A DNA stretch of 35,876 nt from Planctomycetaceae bacterium. GTDB lineage: Bacteria > Planctomycetota > Planctomycetia > Planctomycetales > Planctomycetaceae. Where the stretch lies: the NCBI GenBank assembly GCA_015485495.1, contig WFTL01000070.1:1-35876 (forward strand), written 5' to 3'. This document shows, piece after piece, positions 7,839 through 14,990 of the stretch. Numbering within the stretch: the first letter of the stretch is position 1; the number at the start of each line of letters is the position of its first letter. The notes beneath the pieces are model-generated. The model saw only the letters and a list, made by a program, of their open reading frames with translations. It did no database searches and was not told the origin of the DNA. A program made the position numbers and the translations under genes.

Positions 7839-8525
7839 ATGGTACTGGTCACTCTTTCGGTTATCGAAGGCCTCGAACGCGGTAAAACGTTCGAGGCTCT
7901 CACGCCTCCGGTCACAATCGGTCGGGAGGAAGACAATGACATTCAGCTCAATGATGAACGCGTCAGTCGCGTTCACGCCAAGATTCAGGAAGACCGCGGC
8001 CAGGTCATTCTGACCGACCTGAACAGCACCAACGGCAGCCGCGTGAACGGCCATCCGGTTCAGCTGCGGGTTCTGCGTCCGGGCGATCACCTTCAGATCG
8101 GCCGCTGCACGCTGCTGTTCGGCAGCGATCGCCAGATCGCGGATCGGGCCCGCCGGATGGGTGTCCAGGTAGCTGCCCTCTCGCCTTTGAAACACGCCGA
8201 CAGCAGTGCCGCCGCCGGGCTGGTCGCTGAGGCCGAAATGTCGGGAGAACATCTGATGCTTCCGCTGTTTCCGGACGGCCCGCCACCGCTGCCGGACAGT
8301 CTGGATGCCGGTCAGGCGGCGCGGCTGACCGATGTTCTGATGTACATCCACGAACGTCTGAGCGATCTGAGTTTCGAGGCGAAGGAACCGGACGAACAGC
8401 CGGCAGACGCAAGGATTTCAGTGCCCTGGGACCGCTGGCAGAACACACTGCTTCTGCAGCGGGATCTGGCCGCATGGCTGAAAACGGTGGCCAGTCCCGG
8501 CGGTGACCCGCCGAACGACGGCTGA
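7839..8525 (+). CDS. FHA domain protein
   Basis: A 228-residue cytoplasmic protein with an N-terminal forkhead-associated domain (about 1-98), a phosphothreonine-peptide binding module. The conserved motifs are present: GRE (28-30), SRVHA (43-47) and NSTNG (62-66). The C-terminal 130 residues form an unrecognised region ending in two probable helices (TDVLMYIHERLSDLSF and TLLLQRDLAAWLKTV). The ATG at 7839 puts the first strand of the FHA fold (MVLVTLSVIEGLERGKTF) right at the start; the frame is open back to 7701 but that extension does not resemble the family. FHA proteins usually report on Ser/Thr kinases, which are abundant in planctomycetes; none is encoded in this window. It lies 126 bp upstream of the zinc-ribbon/RDD gene. 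Confidence 0.85.
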   Translation: MVLVTLSVIEGLERGKTFEALTPPVTIGREEDNDIQLNDERVSRVHAKIQEDRGQVILTDLNSTNGSRVNGHPVQLRVLRPGDHLQIGRCTLLFGSDRQIADRARRMGVQVAALSPLKHADSSAAAGLVAEAEMSGEHLMLPLFPDGPPPLPDSLDAGQAARLTDVLMYIHERLSDLSFEAKEPDEQPADARISVPWDRWQNTLLLQRDLAAWLKTVASPGGDPPNDG

Positions 8526-8651
8526 CGCTGAGAATCCCGTGTTCCTGTTCCATCCCGTGAACGAGGAAGCCGGGCTGCCGGACGGACGTTCGAAAACAGA
8601 CGTGGCCGGCGATTTCCGAAAAACTTCGGGCCGCATGATGAAAGACGATCC

Positions 8652-10508
8652 ATGCCGATCAGGGTTCGCTGCAGACAGTGCCGGACGGTTCTGACCGTTC
8701 CGGACCGGGCACGGGGGCGGGCTGTGCGCTGTCGAAAATGCGGAGCCGCCGTGCGGGTGGGAGCCGCAAAGAAGAAACCGGCCCCCGCAGCCGCTCCGGA
8801 TCCCGACGATCTGTTCGGAGATCTCGACCTGCGTAAAGCTCAGCATCAGAAGGAACGCATCTGCCCGGGATGCGCGGTCCCGGTGGATCCGGACGAAACG
8901 GTCTGTCCGGCCTGCGGAGTGGAAATCGAAACCGGACAGCTCAGTGAGCGGGAACGGCTGCGCCGCCGGCGCAAGGGACCGCCTCCGGAGGAGTTCTACG
9001 GTGCCGCGATAGCTGATGCCTGGAACTTCGTCAGGGTCAACCGCGGTCGAGCCATCACCACGGGGCTCATCTGGGCCGTGACCGTGACCATGGCCATCTG
9101 TTCCGCCTTCATACTGACGTGGTACATCGACACGCGCGAAGCAGAGCTGCGGGATTCCGCGTCGGGAAATATTGAGGTCACCGACGAGTACGTTCTGATT
9201 GACCTGCGTGAAGACCCCGACAACGGCGAGGCCCGCTATGATGGAAAACGTTACACGAAGTCCGCGGTAAACGAAGATTTCACACTGCGGCTGCCAGGAC
9301 CTCGTCAGGGAGCCATGCAGTCTCCCCCGTCGATTTTCTGGGGCACCATCCTGTTGATCTCCGTTCTGGCATTCGGAGGCCGTGCCTGGATTCTCGCCGT
9401 GGCGGTCGTCCGCAGCGGCCTGGACCGACAGAAACAGCTCAAACGTTTTCAAAGCGATTTGTTCGGGTCCATGGCGATGGGATTCCGTTCCATCTTCTGG
9501 CCGCTGGTCCTGATGTGGCCGTTTTTGTGGATCCCGCCACTGGTGCAGTGGGCTTCAGGCAGCGCCACAGCGGGAGCAGCCGCATGGGGCGTTCTGTTCC
9601 TGATTCCCATTCTGTTTTTTCTTCCGCCCGCTCTGGTGCACCTGACTCAGAAATACACCTACCGCGCCTGGCTGCTCAACTGGATGCTGCTCGACTGGCT
9701 GAAGACCGCCGGCGCGGCTCTGTATTCCAGTGCCCTGCTTTTCGGCTTCGTGCTGTTCGTGCCGCTGGCCTGTCTGATCGCCGTCGCCGTGCTGTATCAC
9801 GATATCACGCGTTTTTACACCCAGCAGGTAGAAGTGCCGATTCTGTCATCTCTGACGACCTATGACCCTGGAAACGCCGCGACGTTCGGCACGTTCACGT
9901 TTCTCCGCCTGCCCCTGGTGACCGGACTTTCCTTTGTGACCGCATCTGTGGTGTGTGGCTGTCTGGCGTTCCCCGCCCTGTTCGTGATGCGCGTGTTCGG
10001 CGTGTACGCCTATTACTTTCGTCCGGATCTGTCGCTGATCAATGAGCAGAAAGAATTTTCTCCGGCAGGTTTCGGTCCCCGTTTTCTGGCCGGCCTCATC
10101 GACAGTCTGATTCTCAGCGTTCTTGCCGGTGTCGCCTATTTTGCAGCAACACTGGTTTCCGGGCTGTTTGGCGGCCTGTGGGGATTTTCGTCGGACCTGA
10201 TCCTGATGGCGCGATTTGTTCTGTTCGGTGCGGCAACTCTGATCCTGTGGGCCCTGTATTTTTCCACCTGGGAATCCGGACAGAACCGCGGCACACTGGG
10301 CAAAGCGGCACTCGGCATCATCGTGGTCGACAATGACAACCAGCCGATCAGTGCCCGACAGGCCCTGCGGCGAACCGTCTTTTGCCTCATCAGTGTACTG
10401 ACTTTGTTCATCGGTTTTGCCATGTGCGCTTTTCAGCCTGACAAAAGGGCCCTCCACGACCTTCTCTCGAAAACTCAGGTGGTATGGCGGGGAGAAGTGG
10501 ACGAATGA
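8652..10508 (+). CDS. zinc-ribbon and RDD-domain multi-pass membrane protein
   Basis: A 618-residue integral membrane protein. The cytoplasmic N-terminus has two Cys4 zinc ribbons (C7/C10/C27/C30 and C71/C74/C85/C88) separated by a Lys/Ala/Pro linker. Several hydrophobic segments follow, the first near 137-158, with a soluble, probably extracytoplasmic loop at about 160-215 and a cluster of helices at about 220-455. From about residue 470 the C-terminus is an RDD domain, with the Arg/Asp signature GPRFLAGLIDSL, the middle element GTLGKAALGIIVVD and DKRALHDLLSKT at the end. RDD proteins are membrane proteins of mostly unknown function, some linked to ion exchange. The stop overlaps the next ATG (ATGA, 10505-10508), so its product is probably made together with the cytochrome-WD40 protein. 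Confidence 0.85.
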   Translation: MPIRVRCRQCRTVLTVPDRARGRAVRCRKCGAAVRVGAAKKKPAPAAAPDPDDLFGDLDLRKAQHQKERICPGCAVPVDPDETVCPACGVEIETGQLSERERLRRRRKGPPPEEFYGAAIADAWNFVRVNRGRAITTGLIWAVTVTMAICSAFILTWYIDTREAELRDSASGNIEVTDEYVLIDLREDPDNGEARYDGKRYTKSAVNEDFTLRLPGPRQGAMQSPPSIFWGTILLISVLAFGGRAWILAVAVVRSGLDRQKQLKRFQSDLFGSMAMGFRSIFWPLVLMWPFLWIPPLVQWASGSATAGAAAWGVLFLIPILFFLPPALVHLTQKYTYRAWLLNWMLLDWLKTAGAALYSSALLFGFVLFVPLACLIAVAVLYHDITRFYTQQVEVPILSSLTTYDPGNAATFGTFTFLRLPLVTGLSFVTASVVCGCLAFPALFVMRVFGVYAYYFRPDLSLINEQKEFSPAGFGPRFLAGLIDSLILSVLAGVAYFAATLVSGLFGGLWGFSSDLILMARFVLFGAATLILWALYFSTWESGQNRGTLGKAALGIIVVDNDNQPISARQALRRTVFCLISVLTLFIGFAMCAFQPDKRALHDLLSKTQVVWRGEVDE

Positions 10509-13396
10509 CACCGACCTCGCCGTTTCCCCGTTCGACCGGCCGTCCGCGCTGCCGGCAATCGGTGGCCAGGACTGCTGTTTTCGCCGTGTTCCTGCTGAGC
10601 ATTCCGTTCTGCAGCGCAGCGGCTGCCGAAAGTCCTTCCGCCGAACGTTCCCCGACGATCGCCGATCTGCTGCGGCGTTACTGCATCGGGTGCCACAACA
10701 ACGTCGATCGGGAAGGAGGCGTGTCTCTGCTGTCTCGAGCGGCCATCCAGGAAGGGAGCGACAGCGGACCGCTGCTCAGCCCGGACGAACCGAACTCGAG
10801 TCGCCTTCTGCGGGTCCTGCACCCCGATGCGGATGTGTCCATGCCGCCCGACGGGGAGCCTCAGCCTTCTCCGGAAGAACGGCGCCGGCTTCAGCAGTGG
10901 GTGCTTGAAGGAGCCCCTCTGGATGCAGCGGTGGCTCGTCCGCAGGTTCCCGCCATTCCGGCCCGCCAGGTCACCCGGCCGATTCTGGCGTCGGCCGTGC
11001 TGCCTTCCGGAGACATTCTGCTGGCCGGTCCGAACCGCATCACCCGCCTGCAGCCGGAATCACGTCAGGAACGGTGGACCGTGACGGAACCACTGGGAAA
11101 GATCACCCGTCTGGTTCTGTCGGCCGACGGACGCCTGGTGGGCGCCGCCTGCGGTACACCGGGGCTGGAAGGCGCTGCGGTGCTGATCCGCACCCAGGAC
11201 GGCCGAATCGTCCGCCGGTTTCCAGGACACACCGATGCGGTTTATGCCGTTGCCCTGAACGTTTCAGCCAATCTGCTCGCATCCGCCGGTTACGACCGCA
11301 GCATCCGGCTGTTCGATCTGTCTTCCGGCCGGCTTCTGCGGAAGCTGGCCGGCCACAACGGCACGATCTTCGATCTGGATTTCGATCCCGCCGGCCAGGT
11401 GCTTTGCAGTGCCAGTGCCGACGGAACAGTCAAGGTCTGGCAGACATCCACGGGGCAGCGTCTGGACACCCTGAGTCAGCCGCAGGCGGAACAGTTCTGT
11501 GTCCGTGTCAGTCCCTCAGGACAGTCTGTTTACGCTGCCGGAGCGGACAGCAGGATTCGTGAGTGGACGCTCGTTTCCCGCGAAGACGTTCGAATCAATC
11601 CACTGATGCAGTCCACCTTTGCCCATGAACGTCCGGTGACGATCCTGGAGTTTTCTGCAGACGGCCGCCGGCTGGCCAGTGCCGCAGAAGACGGAACCGT
11701 TCGCGTATGGACCGTTCGCCCCTTCCGGCCGCTGCAGTCACTGCCTCGTCAGAAAAGTCTGGTGACATCGATCCGATTTTTCGATGACGATCGGCTGCTG
11801 CTGACACGCCTGGACGGCTCGTGGAATCTGGTTCCTCTGCCGGCGCCGGACCGCAGCGACACGGACATCACGCAGAACGGTCCCTCCCCGCCGGCGGCAA
11901 CGGCAGGCATCGGATCGCGTGTGCCGGCTGAAGATGCAGAACCGGCTGAAATCACCGAGCAGGAATCCAATGATACGGCCGACACCGCTCAGACAGTCCC
12001 CTTCCCGGTGCGCATTCAGGGCGTGATCGACGGCGGTGATCGATCCGATCAGGACTGTTTTGCATTCGAGGCACAGGCCGGTCAGCAGATTCGGCTGGAA
12101 GTCATGGCCGCGAAGAACGGGTCACCTCTGGATTCTGTCGTGGACGTTCTGGATGACCAGGGGCGGCCGGTGCTGAGAACCCGGCTGCAGGCCGTGCGCA
12201 ACTCCTGGTTCACCTTTCGCGGGAAAGATTCCGACACATCGGACGATTTTCGCGTGTTCTACTGGCAGGAAATGGAACTGAACGATCTGCTGTATGCCGA
12301 TGGAGAAGTCGTGCGTCTGTGGCATTACCCGCGCGGACCGGATTCCGGATTTCGAGTGTACCCGGGATTCGGCAAACGCCACACGGTGTTCGACACGACA
12401 CCTGTGGCCCATGCTCTTCAGGCTCCCTGTTACATCGTCGTCCCGCGTGCTCCGGAAGAACCGATTGTTCCCGGAGGGCTTCCCGTCTTCCCTGTCTACT
12501 ACCGAAATGACGACGACGGATCCCGTGCTGCCGGACGCGATTCCCGGCTGATGTTCACCGCGCCGACAGACGGAACGTGGATCGCACGGGTGACCGATGC
12601 GCGCGGCTTCCAGGGGCCCGAGTTTCGTTACGAACTGAGGATTCGGCGGCCCCGTCCGGATTTCCGAATGGTCCACAACGGCCGCAGACTCACCATTCCC
12701 CGAACCGGCGGCCGGGAAATCCGTTTCACGCTGCGCCGCATCGACGATTTTTCCGGACCGGTTTCCATCACCGCAGTCGGTCTGCCGCCGGGCATCCACC
12801 TGTCGGACGACCTCACGATCGAACCCGGACAGTTCCGCGCTTATGGCGTCATGTACTGCGACCCGGATGCGCCGCAGCCGACTCCCGAACAGACGGCCGC
12901 CGTCCGGCTGCGGGCAACAGCCACCATCGACGGCCGTCCCGTTACCCGCGACCTGACACCGATCGACTCGATCGAACTGCTGGACAACCCGCCGCTGACG
13001 GTGCACATCGGCACGAAAGACGGCCGCATCACCACAGCCCGGCAGCCCCTGGAGCTGACGATCCGGCCTGGTCAGACGATCCGGGCCGTCATTCGGCTGG
13101 AGCGTCATGATGCAGATGGCGTCGTCTCCTTCGGAAAAGACGATTCCGGACGCAATCTGCCGCATGGTGTGTTCGTCGATAACATCGGACTGAACGGGCT
13201 GCTGCTTCCGGCCGGAGCGCTGGAACGGGAATTCTTCATCACGGCCGCTCCGATCGTGCGCCCCGCCCGGCGGACGTTCTTTCTGAAATCCAGCGTGAAC
13301 GACATCACTTCACTTCCCGTCGTGCTTCACGTTCTTCCCGAACAGACGCCTGCCCGGGAATCGCCTGCCGAACGGCCCGCGGCTCCCGGCACCTGA
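10505..13396 (+). CDS. exported planctomycete-cytochrome / WD40 / PPC multidomain protein
   Basis: A 963-residue protein with an N-terminal signal peptide (hydrophobic core TAVFAVFLLSIPFCSAAAA, cleavage near residue 41). A single CxxCH haem motif (C60-I-G-C63-H64, in the planctomycete cytochrome context YCIGCHN) follows, ending in a region with MPPDGEPQPSPEERRRLQQWV. Residues about 155-450 form WD40 repeats (FPGHTDAVYAVAL, LAGHNGTIFDLDF, ADGTVKVW, EDGTVRVW). From about 480 a PPC-type domain begins (EITEQESNDTADTAQ... GDRSDQDCFAFEA), followed by beta-rich repeats to the C-terminus. ATG 10505 is used because it overlaps the upstream stop as ATGA; an in-frame start at 10484 would add seven residues. 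It should act outside the cytoplasm as a c-type cytochrome or a haem-bearing scaffold. Its usual DUF1549/DUF1553 and DUF1501 partners are not next door. Confidence 0.85.
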   Translation: MTPTSPFPRSTGRPRCRQSVARTAVFAVFLLSIPFCSAAAAESPSAERSPTIADLLRRYCIGCHNNVDREGGVSLLSRAAIQEGSDSGPLLSPDEPNSSRLLRVLHPDADVSMPPDGEPQPSPEERRRLQQWVLEGAPLDAAVARPQVPAIPARQVTRPILASAVLPSGDILLAGPNRITRLQPESRQERWTVTEPLGKITRLVLSADGRLVGAACGTPGLEGAAVLIRTQDGRIVRRFPGHTDAVYAVALNVSANLLASAGYDRSIRLFDLSSGRLLRKLAGHNGTIFDLDFDPAGQVLCSASADGTVKVWQTSTGQRLDTLSQPQAEQFCVRVSPSGQSVYAAGADSRIREWTLVSREDVRINPLMQSTFAHERPVTILEFSADGRRLASAAEDGTVRVWTVRPFRPLQSLPRQKSLVTSIRFFDDDRLLLTRLDGSWNLVPLPAPDRSDTDITQNGPSPPAATAGIGSRVPAEDAEPAEITEQESNDTADTAQTVPFPVRIQGVIDGGDRSDQDCFAFEAQAGQQIRLEVMAAKNGSPLDSVVDVLDDQGRPVLRTRLQAVRNSWFTFRGKDSDTSDDFRVFYWQEMELNDLLYADGEVVRLWHYPRGPDSGFRVYPGFGKRHTVFDTTPVAHALQAPCYIVVPRAPEEPIVPGGLPVFPVYYRNDDDGSRAAGRDSRLMFTAPTDGTWIARVTDARGFQGPEFRYELRIRRPRPDFRMVHNGRRLTIPRTGGREIRFTLRRIDDFSGPVSITAVGLPPGIHLSDDLTIEPGQFRAYGVMYCDPDAPQPTPEQTAAVRLRATATIDGRPVTRDLTPIDSIELLDNPPLTVHIGTKDGRITTARQPLELTIRPGQTIRAVIRLERHDADGVVSFGKDDSGRNLPHGVFVDNIGLNGLLLPAGALEREFFITAAPIVRPARRTFFLKSSVNDITSLPVVLHVLPEQTPARESPAERPAAPGT

Positions 13397-13413
13397 TATC
13401 ACACGGTTTCATT

Positions 13414-14436
13414 ATGCGGGCACTTCTCCGGCGACACTGGTTCCTCATCGGGCTGGTTCTGCTTCTGCCGCTGGGCATTCACCTGGGGCATCAGGCCTCG
13501 TTCCCGCTGCTGGCCTGGCTGGTCAGTCGCGCCCCCACATCGCTGTGCACGGGGGGCATCCTTTTTCTCATGTCCGTGACGCTCGACACCGGCCAGCTGG
13601 TTCGCGCTCTGAAGGATCCGGCCGCGGTCCTGACGGCCTGTATCATCAGCATGCTCATTCTTCCGCTGATGTGTCTGCCGCTGCTGCCGGTTCAGCGGAC
13701 ACCGGATTTTCGCGTGGGACTGCTGATCGCCTGTTCCGTTCCCTGCACCATGGCCGCAGCCTCGGTGTGGACCCGGCGGGCAGGTGGAAACGATGCCGTT
13801 TCTCTGCTGGTCACACTCACGACAAACGGCACCTGTTTTCTCATCACTCCCGTGTGGATGGAAATCGGACGTCTGTTTTTCGACACAGCCGACACGTCGT
13901 CCGCCATGACGTTCCGCAGCATGATGCTGCGTCTTGTTATGGGCGCTCTGCTGCCCGCTGCCGCCGGACAGATCGTCCGGCTGTTCCCGAACATGCGCAC
14001 GCGAGTCGACAGCCGGCGGCAGCTCATGAGCAACACGGCTCAGGCTGTCATCCTGTCGCTGGTGTTCGTGTCGTCTTATCGAGGTGGCGGCAACTTCGAT
14101 TTCGATTCTTCCGGCCTGCTGCCGCTGCGGGCTGTTGGGACGGTGTGGCTCAGTTGCATGGCTCTTCATCTGGCAGCCGCAGCGGTCGCCTGGACAGCCG
14201 GCCGGATTCTGAAATTCCCGGAAGCCGATCGCCGGGCCGTCGTGTTTGCCGGCAGTCAGAAGACTCTGCCGATCGGCCTTCTGGTCGCGGAAGCCACGGG
14301 GCTGCCTTTCGCCATCATCCCCATGCTGCTGTTCCACGCGTCTCAGTTGTTTCTGGACACGTGGATCGCCGACCGTCTTGCCCGGCGCGCGACCGATCCG
14401 GTGCCGTCGGAGCAGCCGGCTGTCGAAACCGGATGA
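13414..14436 (+). CDS. SBF-like (bile acid:sodium symporter superfamily) membrane transporter
   Basis: A 340-residue polytopic membrane protein with about nine to ten hydrophobic segments. It matches the SBF-like/YfeH branch of the bile acid:sodium symporter superfamily. The two helix-break regions are recognisable: ACSVPCTMAAASVWTRRAGG followed by NDAVSLLVTLTTNGTCF, and GSQKTLPIGLLVAEATGLPF followed by IIPMLLFHASQLFLDTW. Known superfamily members move organic anions with Na+; the substrate here is unknown. The gene starts 17 bp after the cytochrome-WD40 gene on the same strand, so it is probably co-transcribed with it and with the RDD gene. No clear ribosome-binding site precedes the ATG, again suggesting coupling. 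C-terminal tail polar, cytoplasmic. Confidence 0.8.
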   Translation: MRALLRRHWFLIGLVLLLPLGIHLGHQASFPLLAWLVSRAPTSLCTGGILFLMSVTLDTGQLVRALKDPAAVLTACIISMLILPLMCLPLLPVQRTPDFRVGLLIACSVPCTMAAASVWTRRAGGNDAVSLLVTLTTNGTCFLITPVWMEIGRLFFDTADTSSAMTFRSMMLRLVMGALLPAAAGQIVRLFPNMRTRVDSRRQLMSNTAQAVILSLVFVSSYRGGGNFDFDSSGLLPLRAVGTVWLSCMALHLAAAAVAWTAGRILKFPEADRRAVVFAGSQKTLPIGLLVAEATGLPFAIIPMLLFHASQLFLDTWIADRLARRATDPVPSEQPAVETG

Positions 14437-14552
14437 CGTTCGCGCCGCGTCGGCCGGTTCTGCCCTCACCCCGCCACCTGCGCGATGCAACGGACGGAGA
14501 AAATGCCGAATTCCTCTGGCGTTTCGACGGCCGGATTCCGATGGTCACAAAA

Positions 14553-14568
14553 ACACAACATGTTGTGT
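14553..14568. promoter_or_regulatory. NrdR box 1
   Basis: ACACAACATGTTGTGT matches 14 of 16 positions of the NrdR consensus (acaCwAtATaTwGtgt) and lies at the core of a perfect 18-bp palindrome (14552-14569). It abuts the -35 element of the nrd promoter. NrdR is the ATP-cone repressor of ribonucleotide reductase genes; its gene is not in this window. Confidence 0.75.
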
Positions 14569-14595
14569 TGACAGAATAAGGCATCGCATTATATT
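14568..14595 (+). promoter_or_regulatory. sigma70 promoter of nrdAB
   Basis: TTGACA (14568-14573, perfect -35), 16-base spacer and TATATT (14590-14595, 5/6 to the -10). It is the strongest promoter match in the window. It is flanked by NrdR box 1 and overlapped by NrdR box 2, the expected layout for NrdR repression. Predicted start of transcription is near 14602. Confidence 0.75.
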
Positions 14596-14599
14596 GGTG
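14584..14599. promoter_or_regulatory. NrdR box 2, covering the -10
   Basis: The core CATTATATTG matches 9 of 10 positions of the NrdR core CwAtATaTwG; the outer bases match poorly. Its centre is 31 bp from that of box 1, about three helical turns, which is the characteristic spacing of paired NrdR boxes. Spacing and position over the -10 make it more credible than its outer bases alone would. Confidence 0.65.
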
Positions 14600-14990
14600 T
14601 TCATTGGCAATCCCTGAGGTGAGTTCGGTTTGGCCGGGTGGCCGAATCGAACGCCGCAAGCTGTTGTCGGAAGGGTAGTTGAGCAGACCGGACGGGGCTG
14701 GTTTGACAGCGGGTTCGGCATGCTTATTCTGCCTGTCCGCATGGAGGCCCGATCGTCGACAGGATGTCGAAACAGCTCACTGCGGGCCGTGCCGTATCGA
14801 ACCACGCCGGTTCGATTTCCGCCTCTCGGCTGGCGCAGTCGGTGGCCGTCGAAGACTGATACGAACGGTTGTCGCTGCGCAGTTCTGAGGCGGGCTGCCG
14901 GCCGGACCGGCGGGGACAGGAAGATGGAGCCGTCGCACACGATGTGCGGCCTTCAGCTGGACGAAGACCATTTTTTCAGGAGCCGTTCGA

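Larger units (their letters stand above)
14437..14990 (+). other. 554-bp intergenic region with the nrd promoter and a long untranslated leader
   Basis: The first 115 bases separate the transporter stop from the nrd promoter. From the predicted start site near 14602 to the nrdA ATG there are about 389 bases with no convincing gene. One clear hairpin is ATCGAACC (14796-14803) with GGTTCGAT (14809-14816) around a 5-base loop; a second, weaker one lies around CGCAC/GTGCG just before nrdA. I looked for the conserved boxes of an adenosylcobalamin riboswitch and did not find them. The function of the long leader is open. Confidence 0.5.

Noticed and set aside
12122-13165. 347-codon minus-strand frame
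   Set aside because: Antisense to the cytochrome-WD40 protein; mirrors its codon bias only.
13399-14490. 363-codon minus-strand frame
   Set aside because: Antisense to the SBF-like transporter; Gln/His/Arg-rich translation typical of shadow frames.
14602-14990. Adenosylcobalamin riboswitch in the nrd leader
   Set aside because: Known to control some class Ia nrd genes, but the conserved boxes (GCCACTG and AGxCAGGAxACC type) are not found.
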